64,000 nucleotides of DNA from Artocarpus heterophyllus (Eukaryota; Streptophyta; Magnoliopsida; Rosales; Moraceae), in NCBI GenBank assembly GCA_025403435.1, contig CM046335.1, forward strand, positions 11,406,377-11,470,376, written 5' to 3'. Positions 33,151 to 45,770 of the stretch are shown one piece after another; the first letter of the stretch is position 1; every line of letters starts with the position of its first letter. The notes under the pieces were generated by a model. It saw only the letters and a program-made list of their open reading frames with translations. It did no database searches and was not told the origin of the DNA. The translations under genes and the position numbers were made by a program.

Positions 33151-36091
33151 CATGTGACGCCAATGCAACTAGGAAGGAAAACGTTTTTTTCTTCGGGTGA
33201 GATTTCCATATTGCAGGTCCTAAGGGAGGGTTTGCAGCAGATTTATTCCTCTAGTAACGCTCGTTACTGTGTCAATGAAGTTGAGGAACATACTGAGCTA
33301 TATAAATCTGAGTTATGTTCTCCTCATCAGAAGTCTTATGCGGCATTGAAACCATTATCCAAGAATGAGACTGTTCATGAAGAAGGCAACGATGAGGAAT
33401 GCATTATAGCAGGTGATAGAACTGACAAAACCGTTGGAGATGGAGCTGAGACATTCCTGATGTAGAAGGATTTACATGCAGTAATAAAATGAGAGACTTT
33501 TTAGCAAGAGTTCACAGAATTAAGAAGACTGATTATTGCGGGCAATTGACAACTCGTGCTGACAGTATCACTGCCGTTCAAAAAGCTCTTACTGTTGAGT
33601 ATGGAACTGCCATAAATAGAGGGATTCATATAGTTGTACAAGCTCTGTTCAAACATTGCTTAATAGATATATTAATGTAAGTAAAAGGAAACGTGAAAAC
33701 ATTAGTAGGCCGCTTTCTGATTTGCCTGTCCTTAGAAACCAGACTCATCATTCACCTGCCTGAGATGCATTATGGGAGGATGTAGCTAAGCTTCTATGCT
33801 GCTCATATACACGGTCCATCGTGAATTGGATAGTGTTTAACGTACTATATAGAAAGTGTTTGATGACTTGGACCAGAATTGTTTATAACTTTGTTAAAAG
33901 TCCAGTGTTTAGAATGGTATTGACATCAGTTCACCTCGTTTAAGCAGAAATTTAATTGGGTTAAGTTTGCCCAACATAGCAAACAAAATGTGACAGGGTC
34001 ACAGGAAAGATAAAACAAGGAACAGGCTAACTAGGAAACATATTTATCACAGTCCACAGAATGGAAAATATTCCTTCTAATTTAGCATCTTATGCTGGAG
34101 AGTTAAGATACCCGGTTCTAGCTGGCGGCACTAAATCATTTGCATGCACACGAGCACGCGCGCACACATACATGTTAAAGTGATCATCGAGACTTGTTTT
34201 TCATTTTTAGGTCATTGGGCAATTTAACCTTGGATTCATTATTGGGAAGCTAGACAAAGATCTATCTATTGTGGATCAGGTAATTGACATCCATGCTTAT
34301 GAATTCTTTTAAAATCAATGTTCTGTCATTTTTGCCTTTTTAGCAGTGCACATATCTAGATGGTTTCCTTTTCAAATTTCTTTATTGTAGTAACGAAATT
34401 TAATCATATTTCAGCATGCTGCCGATGAAAAATACAATTTTGAGCGTTTATAACAATTAACCATCTTAAACCTGCAGCCTTTGTTTGGTGAGCATGAATT
34501 CTTAGTTAGCTGCATTAAAAATCCTTGAATTGCTCGTTACATAGGTTACTGATTGGGGATCCTGAATTTCTCAAAAAGAATAAACTTGAAAAAAATTAGA
34601 ATAACTTTTCGTGTGCACTAAAATCGTGTTCTTGACAAAATAGTTTTTTGAAAGTTTGTTTTATTTTTTGTCTTCTGATGATGGCAAGATCTCTCAGATG
34701 TTCTGAACTTTGCAATTTTAACTGTAGGCCATTAAGGTTTGGAGTTATCTCCTGGAGAAGAAGTAGCAGTCTCCATGCACTTGGATATATTCAGGTGCCA
34801 ACTCTCTCATACTCTAATCTGTATGTGATTCTGGTTATCTTTCTAATCTCTGAAGACCTTTGGAGCTATTACTATTTTGTTGACTTCTCGTAATTTAGAT
34901 GTCGAGTCTAATTATCCAAGTCATTTTGTGTTTCTTTTTGAACTTCGTCATCTTGACATGCTTTTGAGGTGTTATTATTTGTTTTTGATGGCTATAAAGG
35001 ATTCTGCATAACTTCTCTCCTGGTTGACTTCACATTGTTATAATTATATATATACTTGGTGAATCTGGAGTTTGCATACAGTATCGAATACATAGATTAG
35101 CAGAAGTTTTTTGCTTCATTGCTTGTTGTTTTTGTTCTTCTTTTTAATTTTTGATTATTCACTTATTGATATTGTTACGAAAAATAGAGCGACAGAAACA
35201 AAGAACAATAACACATATAGATCAAACAATCTTAATTATGGTCCTTGCAGATAAGATCATCCATATAATAAACAAAAAGAAACTCTAGATATTTAATATC
35301 TTTAAATCTCATTTCCAGTGATGGTTTGTTAGATATCTTACAGCTAGAATCCTCTTTTTCCAAGCCAGTTCCTTCACCATCGCAAACCCCAGTTAGATTC
35401 AGATATGATGCACTCTTTAGTTATTGAGAGAACCTAAGTACTCTTTTTTGGATCCAAGAAACAACTCTCGATATCTTTTTTCCTTTTGGGAGCAAAACAA
35501 TCAGTCTATTGGTATTGGAAGACCCAAAAATTCTTTAACAACTCAGACCATCATCTTGTTAAGAACATTATTACTTCGCCTGACATTAAAGATTTTGCAT
35601 TATGGTTCTATTCAACGGACGTGAAGGACTTGATTTCTACTCTAGCTGATTATCATGGGGAATGCTCAATAATCGGTAGTTATAGAATGAACACTGCTGA
35701 TTCTGTTTGCCCGCCAAGAGTCCACGCTATGCTGGCGTCACGCGCATTCAGATTATCTGTCGTGATTGGGGATGCTCTTGGAAGAACTAAGATGCAGAAG
35801 GTTGTAACACAATTACATGATTGAATTTTCCATGAATATTCAGTTCTTCCTTCTCTTTGAGAAAAGAGAGAAAAAACTTCTCACTCTTCTGTTTGTCTGT
35901 ATGATATTTAAATGCTCAGGATTCCAAATTCTTTAGCATATTCTGATTCATTCAGTTGTGTGCAGAAACTCGAGCATTTGGCAGGGCTGAAATGTCCTTG
36001 GAATTGTCCACATGGAAGGCCAACAATGCACCATTCGGTAGACTTGACAACCGTGTACAAGATATCAGGAGAGAATGGTGTTGATTCTTGA
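33151..36091 (+). pseudogene. PMS1: PMS1 pseudogene, unit 3
   Basis: The most complete PMS1 remnant, with no insertion. Linker exon 33151-~33785 reads CDANAT, VFFSSGEISILQVLREGLQ and, after frameshifts, KRKRENIS..LPVLRNQ. Exon 34211-34279 reads VIGQFNLGFIIGKLDKDL and ends IVDQ intact. Exon 34415-34487 reads HAADEKYNFERL then the shared TAA. Exon 34728-34794 has the shared extra T. Exon ~35515-35800 reads VKDLISTLADYHGECSII. Final exon 35966-36091 reads CPWNCPHGRPT and ends in TGA. Splice sites are mostly kept (gtaatt, gtgagc, gtgcca, gttgta donors). The shared stop and frameshift, plus a 1-bp loss near 33450 that breaks the linker, rule out a normal protein. Confidence 0.88.
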
Positions 36092-37809
36092 TGGATCCTA
36101 TCATGAACTTATATTATCTGGATTTAACTTATTTGGATTAAGTAACCATGTACAATGTTTAGCAAAACAAACAAACAAAAAGCAAAAAAATAAAAATAAA
36201 GAAACCTTTGTACATAAAATGGCTTTACCTTGATCACAACTACCACAGGCTCTCTTGATTCAATGTAATTTCGCGGGTGCTGGAACTATTAATAGTTCCC
36301 TCTTTTTTTTTTTTTTTTTTTGGTTTGAAAGGGGAAATTTCATTTAAATTAAACTAGATTTACAAATGCAAAATAGATGATAAAAGACCCCGTATTACAT
36401 GAGATGAAACCCTCTAATAAAATTAGATCTATTAGCAAATTCTGACGACGCTTTATAAGAGAAATTATGCTAGAAACTCGATAATGGAAAAGTACCTCGA
36501 TACACTAAAACCGAACATATGTAAAGCTTTTTGACAAAGCCTCTACGATTGATGTATTCCTCTAATTGATTGAAAGGTAAAATCTAGTAGCATTAAGTCC
36601 ACCACCTACAATGCCTAGAGGCAACTTTGACAAACATAAACACCCACCCAAACTCATATCTGGCGGATATAGAACACGTCTTGAAGGAGATGAGATAACT
36701 TCAGTTATTACAAACCAACAAGAAAAAAATAAAATTATCAATATAATTAATTACTATAATATAATCTATCTTAAATATTTTAATTAGATTATAATTGAAT
36801 ATTATTATTTCTTATGTGATATTATATTTTATATTTTATATATTATATATTATGACAACAAAATTATAATTATTAATATAATTATAATATTAAACATGAT
36901 CATAATTTTATTATATTCTATTTCATAACTATATAATATATTATATAATAGCAGATATTATATTAATATATAAAGTATTAGAATTATAACATAAAGATAA
37001 TTTTGTCAACATGAAAGTCTTCATATTTCGTTCTACAGTGTTCTTAAAATTACAACCAAACAAGTGAATCAACTTTCTTTTCCTTTCTATTTCAATACCA
37101 TTCCTATTCCCGTTCCATTATCATTCAATTGCAACCAAACGCAGTCTAAGCGGTAAAAATTAACAAATCTGATAGCATATATGTAAGATATGAAGCATGC
37201 GCCGTTTTGAAATTAAACCTGTTACTTATATGCCGTTTTTACACTTAAAGCACACCAAAATCACAAACGGGACAAATATCTTATTGGTCATGATGTTCAT
37301 CACTTTCAGTGAGAAGAACCATTTTGCTTTTGCTTTTGAATGTCTACTAGAAAACTATGACAAACCATGGAGCTTAATCCTAAATGTAAATCCTATATAT
37401 GTTCACTTTTCAATACCTCCTTTCCTAAAGGCTCTTGTAAAAAACCAAAAAAAAAAATTCCTAAATAATTTCAAGTGAAAATATTAGAAAATTGTTATCA
37501 AGTGAGAGACACTTTCATTTTAATCTCACAAATTGGAAGTAAAATGAAGAAGATTTATAAGAAAAAGAAAATACTATCCTCTCAGACATAAGCCGAGGGA
37601 ACAACATGCTGAAATAACTCTCACACGAATTCTAAACACCAATCTCAATTTGGCTCCAGATTTATAAGAGAAGCTGCATCATTATTTTCACTTTTTAAAA
37701 CAACAAAAAATAAAAATTAAAAAAGCTAAAGACCATAAGACCAACTAATGTAGCCTAATATTACAAACAACTCCTCTATGTTTTCTTAACCCATACTAAT
37801 TTGCGGTCT
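36092..37809. other. Spacer after PMS1, unit 3
   Basis: Counterpart of 9921-11632. It has a T run at 36302-36321, a MITE-like AT-rich segment at about 36705-37150, and a 93-codon open frame at 37197 that I judge non-coding. Confidence 0.5.
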
Positions 37810-38004
37810 TTACCGCGGATTTCTGGATTTCCCCTTGTCCTGTCCAAAGATGTCTTGAGCAGAATTCTCGTGATTTTGTGAAGCTTGCTTTCCTTTGTTT
37901 TTGCTTGTTCTTAGCAGCTTTGTTGCCAGGCATTCTTGAGCTTTAGGCTGATTATGAGAAGATGAAGAAGAATTATCATCTTTGCAATAATTAACAGAAG
38001 ACAT
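37810..38004 (-). CDS. Small Ser/Lys/Gln-rich protein, minus-strand member, unit 3
   Basis: A 64-residue copy starting MSSVNYCKDDN, with the serine run, AQECL, LLRTS and a QDIFGQDKGKS segment. Start chosen at 38002-38004, about 85 bp after the TATAAAT box. Its second residue pair (SS) matches the plus-strand paralogue better than the unit 1 copy does. The divergent plus-strand partner is missing in this unit. Confidence 0.6.
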   Translation of the reverse strand: MSSVNYCKDDNSSSSSHNQPKAQECLATKLLRTSKNKGKQASQNHENSAQDIFGQDKGKSRNPR

Positions 38005-38088
38005 TTTGATTTTCAAGCACAAAACACAAATAGATGTAATCAATAATCTCTCAATTGTTTGTGCAGCTTTGAGCTATACAAGAGTTGT

Positions 38089-38095
38089 ATTTATA
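38089..38095 (-). promoter_or_regulatory. TATA box of minus-strand small gene, unit 3
   Basis: TATAAAT on the minus strand, same position as in units 1 and 4. Confidence 0.6.
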
Positions 38096-40470
38096 GACAG
38101 AAGTTTGAATATGGTTAAAACCAATATAATTTTGATTTATTTATTAGGTTGTAGAGAGAGTTTTTCAGTTGTTTCTCAAACAAATTTTAATTCAATTGTA
38201 AAGCAAATCACTCCCCATTTTCATTACTATTGCCAAGAAAATTTCACTAATTACAGGTCGAGAAGGAATATTAACCTTATACTTTTTAATTTGTCTATTA
38301 ATCTGACAAAATATTAAGTTTGAATAAACATGCGTGTTGAATTTTTTTTAAAGATTTTTTAATAATTTTGCCTTGATGCTATTTCACCGTGGAGGGATTA
38401 TTAATGGAATTAATGTGTACTCGGTCCACATGTAGAAATTTCACATAGTGTATTTTTTTTTTTCCTTCATTTCACATATATGGTTTTTGCATCTTTTTTT
38501 TTTTTTATCCTTAATGGATGGTGCCGATTAATCAACTGAGTCATTTGACATGGTAAAAGTTGCAGAAAATAATAATGTATATCTTTTTATACCTGTGTGG
38601 TGTCATTGTGTCAAATAGTAAGCGTTGATTGTTAAATAATAATAATAATAATACGATGAATAAATAAATAGAGTTAAACAGAAGGTATTCAACCCTTCGA
38701 AAAAAATACAGAAGGTGTTCAACAGTTGGAAAGTTTCGAACAAATGAAATGAAGCTTCAAATAAAAACGCTTGATTATCTCAATGAGTTCTTACTCTCAT
38801 GCAAAGTTCAAAGTCTTATATACCGATCAAACATTGGATTATTTTTTCAATTTATGTACACATTCCTAACATTTTCTTAAGCACTTTCGATGTTCAAAAT
38901 TATTCAAAATTTAATATTTATATTTCATTTACGTTTTTCTTCGTTCTTCAATTAGTAAACAAAATTTAGGTCACTTCAAGTAATTTCTGAATTTACTCAC
39001 ATATATGATTTGTTAACTTTGGAATTTTATTTAATTGTGTATTTCATCAAATAACGAGATAATTATAGCAAATGACCACTTCAACAAACTTGGCACTCTA
39101 AAAAATTTGAAGATCTTAGTTTTGGAGCTGCTTCTTTATAAAAACGAAACAACAAATAAAAATCGATGCGAATGGTACTTAATTTCTGTTAAATCTTCCA
39201 TTAATATTCCTCTTTATTTGTTCGACTTTGACAAGTAATTACGAGAAGTTTAACAGAAAAACAACTAATCATGTATGCATAAACTTGGTAGTTAATATGT
39301 CAACACAAAACGAAATCCAAATACATATATACACACATACATGCAAATTTATATATGATCCCAACTTTGTTTATTATTGTTTTTAAAAAAAAGGTTGGCT
39401 TCCCATTTGTATAATGCTAATTTTTTACCTTCAACTTTCGGTTTTTTCTTGTTGGCAGTCTTCTTGTAAACTTACAGCTTGAGCTGGTTTGTTAGACAAC
39501 CTCTACAAGAATTATCGTTTTACTGTTCATCACTGTTCTTCTTCTTCTTCTTCTTCTTCTTTTTTTTTTTTTTTTTTTTTATTCCCACAAGTCATTCGTG
39601 CAATTTGAAATGTTGATCTGTTCAACGTTTGTGGAACGACGTACGTGTTGGTTTTTAGGCTTCAAAACATGACTTTGTCCTCGTATTGATCGGACCGACG
39701 TTCATAGAATTTGACCTTTGCTTTCCTTACTTGTTGGACGAGATCTCTCTCTCTCATATATATAATTTTATTTTGCGATAAAAATGGAAACTCATATTAA
39801 TCAGTTACGCGTAGCTATTTATCTATTTTTGAATATCTCCGAAACAAATATAACTTGCTCCAGGCTACATGTAAAATACATACATATATAGCGGAGTGTG
39901 TGTATATATATTAAATAAAAAGCACTCACCCTAAATACATACACACTCACAAACAAATTGATCTTTTTTTTCTGCAAACAATTTGCAGTAGTTTTGGAAC
40001 TGCTTCTTCGTAAAAACGAAATAAACACAAATCAACATGAATGGTACTTAAAATCTTTTAAATCTTCCTTAAATATTTTTCTTTATTTGTTTGACTTTGA
40101 CAAGAAATTACGAGGAAGTTAAACAGAAAAAGAACGCATGATATGTGCATGCACTTGATAGTTAATTTTAATGTGTCAACACTAAAAAAAAAATTCCAAT
40201 TACACGGTTATATATATACATAAATATATATTACCCCACCTCTGTTTCTTATTTTTTCTTTTTTTCTTTTTTTCTTAAAGATGGCTTCCCAGTTGTATAT
40301 GGCTAATTTTACCTTGAACTTTCGGTATTTTCTTTCTCGGCGGTCTTCTTTTGAATATTGTAAACTTACAGGTTGAGCTTATTAGAACACCTTTATAAAA
40401 ATTATCCTTTTACAGTTCAATATTACGTACTGCTTTTTTCTTCTTTTCCACAAGTCAGTCGTTTATGCAT
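38096..40470. other. Upstream region with internal duplication, unit 3
   Basis: Counterpart of 11919-13390, but the part around 39115-39840 is followed by a second version at about 39990-40470. Both contain ttggaact/gctgcttctt, then ggttggcttccc or gatggcttccc, then an actttcgg..ttttctt block. The first version is the more diverged. A (CTT)n plus T run lies at 39537-39580. No gene seen. Confidence 0.55.
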
Positions 40471-41333
40471 TTTTTTATTTATATAGGCATTCTAAATTTA
40501 TTTAGCAAAATCCAGAACTTTCATAGTTGTCGTGGAAGATCGTAGTTCTTTTTCTTTTTCATTATAATTGTGTTTTCTTTGTTATTTTTCCAATATTAGA
40601 ACCAGAATGGGAAGGATAAAAAAAAATTATAATTTTTAGCCATTTGTATAACTCTCATTAATAACACTTAAATCTAAGGTGCTCATATTCAATTAGAACA
40701 ACAAATTTGAACCCGTATTTAAAATTTTTGTGTATTTATTAATTTTGGTATATGTTTGTGTTACCGTTAGTTTAATAGGGTTTGACTTTTCTTTTTTGTT
40801 TTTTTCTTTTTAATACTGAGGTTGAAATTTTTAATTTATTTTGTTGTTGACTTAAACGAGAGATTGACACCAAAATCTTCATGACTAAACGTTTCATGGT
40901 CATAAAAAACAGTCAACAGTCGTCTTTTTAATTAGTTTTTTAATTTTATTTTATACATTGCATTTTAAAGGTATCAAAAAACCATACCTTACATTTGGAC
41001 AGTTGCATCTTTATATGTTAAATTTTAAGATGCTAAATCTTACCTTCCATCAGTTAATCATCTATTTTTATCATAAAAGGCATAAATGTCCTTTAAACAA
41101 AAGAAAAAAAAAAGAAAAAATAGAATTAAATTCCATATTACAATAATAAACATATAAGTTAAAAAAATTCCCAAACAAAAAAAGCAGGATGGATTGTCTT
41201 CTACCAAAATTTAAATGGAAACATGGGGACAAATGCTTTCTTTTACAAATGAGAAAGTAGAAAAACATGAGATAGCATCAATATACATACAAGCCAAGGA
41301 AATGACTTGTCATATCTAGCTTGTTCTAATGTT
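40471..41333. other. Unit 4 truncated spacer
   Basis: Counterpart of about 795-1666 of unit 1. No gene seen; the short open frames at 40958 and 41071 overlap on opposite strands and are low-complexity. Confidence 0.55.
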
Positions 41334-41341
41334 TTTCATCT

Positions 41342-42251
41342 GGCCAGGGCTGTTTAAAAATATCGAAAAACTGAAACCAATCGAAAGAAAAGCTGAAAAA
41401 ATCAATTTATTTAAACACAAAAACCAACCAAATTAGTTTGAAAACTGATTGCCCATCAATTTTTGGCGGTCGATTTTCAGAAGCAAATTTTTTAGTCGGT
41501 CGGTCATCTAACCGACCCTTCAAACATCAATGAACTTTCCTTCTTTTACCATGAAGTTAAGGTCCATCATTTGCGGGTTTTCTACTATGCTTTAATTGCA
41601 AATGATGGCTCTGAGTGGATGCTGCGGATTCAGTCAGAAAAAGCACTTTAAAGATGACTCTGATTACCTTTGTTAATGTTTCAGTTTTGAAATTTTTTTC
41701 CAATCAGACTATTCTTATGCCAACTTGTTTTACGTCTGCTTGTGTATGTTACTGTTTCTACTTTTATTTTTATTTTTTCCCTTTTCTTGGTTTGAGAGGC
41801 ATCTGATTTTATCTTAAATTATGGTAACATTATATTCATCACTAGTTATTTGAGACTAAAACTCGTAGAAGTTTGACAATTTCTTTATGATGCAGAGGGC
41901 AAGGAATAAAATTTGTCCATGTTAATATAACGCTTACTTGTGATGTAATTTACTTGCTGTGATCAATTTACTTTTTTTTTTAACTTGTTATTGTGATATA
42001 ATTCTAATTCCAATTTATATTAATAAAGACCATGTTATATTGCTCTTTAAACACTAAATTACTTTTAAGTATTTTGGCCAGTTGCACTAGTCAAAAACCG
42101 ACCTTAATCAACCGTCATACAATCGATTGTTGTCGGTCGAACACCAACCAACTGTTTAACTATTTAGTAGGTTTTTGGTTTCACTTTCTCAAAAACAACC
42201 GCCATTGACCGGAAACCAACCGACCAAAGATCGATCAATGAACAACTTTAC
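41342..42251. mobile_element. hAT-like non-autonomous element, unit 4
   Basis: Flanked by tttcatct at 41334-41341 and 42252-42259. Same ends and CCGAC motifs as the other copies. Confidence 0.5.
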
Positions 42252-42259
42252 TTTCATCT

Positions 42260-43510
42260 GCAATAGATTGATGGTAGATCCTTTCCATTCTACTTGAAAA
42301 TATGTACTTTTTTTATTCTACTGCAATTTAGATCTATGAAAATAGATCGATTAATGGTCGCCTATGGCTGCCAGATCTATGAAAGATGGCTGAGGACTCG
42401 GCAAATCTCATGATGACGGCAAAAGGCTCGGAAAATCTCGTGACGATTGTTGGCTGTGAGACCCAAATTGTGCCAACTCCACCATGCCGTCATCCAGATC
42501 AAGTTACTCTGGATTAGGAAAGAAAGCCATGCTCATCCAATACGAAGGAGTTTTTTTAATAACCTTTATCAAATATAAAGAGCTGGTAATATTTTTATTT
42601 TGTTATTTTGTTTTTTTCTATCTTAGGGTATCTATGTGTTTTTATTAGTCAAAATGATATAACATAAATTTAACATACAAATGTATAAATATGCAATTGT
42701 CCAAACGTAAAATATGATTTTTTATACTTTTAAAACGAGGGTATAATAATTAAAAAACATATAATGATAAAAAAAACTTTTAATCATTAGACAAAACTCC
42801 TTGCAATATGACTTATTTAAGGAGTACTTAAATAGGACGTTACTCCAAGCACCATAATTAATATAATGCGGGTAAAATCTGTTATACTTTGAGATCCGCC
42901 ATCTCAACACTAGAGATGTTAAATGGGCGGGCCCGGTTTAGTCTATTTAATTTAGGCCCAAACGTGACTTTTGTTAAGTCTGGGCTTGTCCATTTATTTA
43001 TCATATCATGCTAGACCTGACTCTGTTAATTTTGGTAGCATCAAGCCCAGCCAATAAATGGGCATTGCCTATAAAGTGCTAGGGCCGTGCTTATACCCGT
43101 ATCGATGTTAGTGTTTTTTTGTTGTACTTTTAACCTTAATGTGTCTTTCTTCTACTTAATAAATTTGCAAAAAAATAAAAATAAAAACACTCAATCATAA
43201 CAAAAGAAAGTGCATGATTAATAAAAAAATCTTTTTTTGAGGAAAACAACATTATAGTATTTTGAAACGGTATGGTTTCTATAACGTAGTCTTTCATATA
43301 AATCAAAGAAGGTAAGTATAAATTTGAAGTGACAATTTACAAACAATAAAGAATCTTTTTGATCTTTTTTCTTTTTTAATCAAACCTATTAGAAATTTAA
43401 TACTTCTTTATAAAAAAAATATTTATAAAAATATAAAATATATTAGTAAAATTAGTTTTAAATTGCATATTTTAATCGTAGTTATAACTAAACCTCAATT
43501 GTGCTTTTAG
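42260..43510. other. Unit 4 spacer with GGCC-rich block
   Basis: Counterpart of 2627-3909. The GGCC-rich block starts near 42910 and the region ends in the PMS1 acceptor at 43502-43510. No gene seen. Confidence 0.5.
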
Positions 43511-43767
43511 CATGTGACGCCAATGTAACTCGAAGGAAAGTGTTTTTTTCTTCGGGTGAGATTTCCATATTGCAGGTCCTAAGGGAGGGTTTGCAGCAGA
43601 TTTATTCCTCTAGTAATGCTCGTTACTGTGTCAATGAAGTTGAGGAACATACTGAGCTATATAAATCTGAGTTATGTTCTCCTCATCAGAAGTCTTATGC
43701 GGCATTGAAACCATTATTCAAGAATGAGACTGTTCATGAAGAAGGCAACGATGAGGAATGCATTATA
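43511..43767 (+). pseudogene. PMS1: PMS1 pseudogene linker exon, 5' part, unit 4
   Basis: Here CDANVTRRKVFFSSGE is in one frame, so the start of this exon is undamaged apart from the missing Pro-Asp-Lys. It continues through LREGLQQIYSSSNARY to the Copia-2 insertion. The exon resumes at 53372. Confidence 0.82.
43763..43767. repeat. TSD of Copia-2, left copy
   Basis: ttata, matched by ttata at 53372-53376. The empty-site sequence gcattatagcagg is seen in units 1 and 3. Confidence 0.92.
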
Positions 43768-44488
43768 TGTTGGAATTAAAACATTAAATGCAGCGGAAGG
43801 AACGGATCGTTGAGAAACAAAAATTTTCTGAAAACTTTGTTTTATCGGGAATAGATATATAATTTTAATTACAGAAAGTTTTAGGAATTTTTTACTAACC
43901 TTTTGAAGACTATCAGGGTATCCTAGCTTTCCTCTTTGACACCACGATCTTCCAAACCAGGCCTCCACACCAATGGAAAGACGAGTGGGCGTCAAACTGC
44001 AAGAATGAATTATCCTCACACTTTTCTGAATCTGCTATGTACTCAACACATGAGATAGCAGACCTTTTTCTTTAGAGAAAAACTCTCAGTTTTTCTCTCT
44101 AAAAATTCCCTTTTTATAACTGAACCATTAGTCATTTTTCTTTCCCTTTTCTTTTCCTTTCCTTTTTCTTCTTTTCTTTCTTTTCCCGTTTGTTTCTCCG
44201 AATCCTTATATGGATTCCACACACATATGCACATGTATATAAAGGTGAAGAAAAAAGAAACTTGCCTCTCTTCTTTTTTTTTTTTTTTTTTTTGACTTTG
44301 ACTTTGACTTTGACTTTGACCGAGACAAGTCATTAATGTATATATGTGTGTGTGGTTGTGGGGAAAGCGTGAAACTTGGTTCACGGCTTTCCCTTTTTTT
44401 TTTTTTTTTATAAATATTATATTAATATATATATATATATTAATATATTATAAAATCTTATATATATATAAAAGGATTTGGTTCAAAA

Positions 44489-44529
<41 letters not shown>

Positions 44530-45755
44530 TAAATTCAAAAATAAATCACATTTATTTAAGAATAAATTTTAACAATAATCAATTAATCAACTAATGCTCA
44601 GTTAAATGTGATAACATTTATCACTTTACATTATGTGTCACAGAGAACATTTTTTCTGTGTCACGTTAATAATTCAAGTGTGAAAAATTAATTCAGAATT
44701 CAAAAATTCTGAATTATACATGTATAATTCATTCTATGCAAATTCCAATATAGTGTTACAGAGGTGGTATTGGGGACCTATGGACCTATAACCCAAGCTC
44801 CAATAAATTTGACATTTAATCAAACTCTTTAATTAATGTGCCAAATTTATTAGTTTCAGTGTTACTCCACTAAAAACCTGAAACTGAACTCTTGAGATTA
44901 TAGTAGAATTACTCAAAGAAAATAAACGAGTAGTCCATTGATATAATCATTACATATAAGTCAGTCCTCCATAAATAGTTCATAATAAGAGCTAGGTTCA
45001 ATTTCCGTTTACCTCTCTTATTACCTCTTTATCCTTGAGTTCCAATAATTCTCTAATGAACAATTAATTCATAATCTTATTATGAACGAGCGCTCTATTG
45101 TTCAAACCTTGAATTATCACTCAAGAGAACTATTTTTCTAACTTCCATAGGGAAGGAATGGATTCCATATCTGTATAATATTATTCCCAGCCATTTATTA
45201 CTTTATGTTTCCAAGATGCTAAGTTACAATCTGTGCTTAGACAAATCTTACCATGCAAGTCAAAAAACATAATGTAATAAATAGGAGTCTAATAAATACT
45301 CAGGATTAAGACTGTCAAATATATGATCATCATAGTGATAAATTTGAATACTCTATTTGTAACGGATGATTATTAGAGATTCATAATTTATCTGGTCCAG
45401 TCCTATATAATCTCATTATATAAAGTACCTCCAACCCAATGTCTCTACATTAATAGTCCGGATAATGACTATTTCATTTTAGATGAGATTGGACCGTACT
45501 TGTAATTTTTAATTAAAGATCCCAAACTTTAATTAATTATTACGGACTATTTAGATTATTATCTATAAATTTTATCCCCAAGCAAATAACACTTATATGC
45601 TAAATTTATAGTCACATAAATAATCATGGAATTTTCTTGATGTTTATAAATGTATTCATAATACATATAATCAACCAAAATAATAATAAATGTCATTTTA
45701 TTTATTTATTAACAATATGTACAATGTCACAGCTTTTAGGGCACCAAACCCAACA
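43768..45755 (-). repeat. Copia-2 3' LTR
   Basis: On the plus strand it runs TGTTGGAATT...AACCCAACA. In minus-strand sense it has a TTGAC array at 44320-44292 and a TATAAAAA box at 44119-44111. A (TA)n run lies at about 44491-44524 and a T run at 44277-44293. Confidence 0.93.
44292..44320. promoter_or_regulatory. TTGAC (W-box-like) array, Copia-2 3' LTR
   Basis: Five TTGAC cores spaced exactly 6 bp apart: four TTGACT and one TTGACC. TTGAC[C/T] is the WRKY W-box. The array lies about 170 bp upstream of the LTR TATA box in the sense direction. Confidence 0.6.
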
Positions 45756-45770
45756 ATCTCCCACTTGCCC
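45756..45770 (-). promoter_or_regulatory. Copia-2 polypurine tract
   Basis: Minus strand GGGCAAGTGGGAGAT directly before the 3' LTR. It touches the pol stop codon at 45770-45772. Confidence 0.85.

Larger units (their letters stand above)
29572..40470. repeat. Tandem repeat unit 3
   Basis: A unit free of LTR elements. It keeps the hAT-like element, all recognised PMS1 3' exons and the minus-strand small gene. It loses the plus-strand small gene at a fusion with unit 4 near 40470. Confidence 0.85.

Noticed and set aside
44043..44384. Serine/glutamine/lysine-repeat open frames in the Copia-2 LTR, also at 51740-51934
   Set aside because: They arise from the TTTGAC array and T runs.
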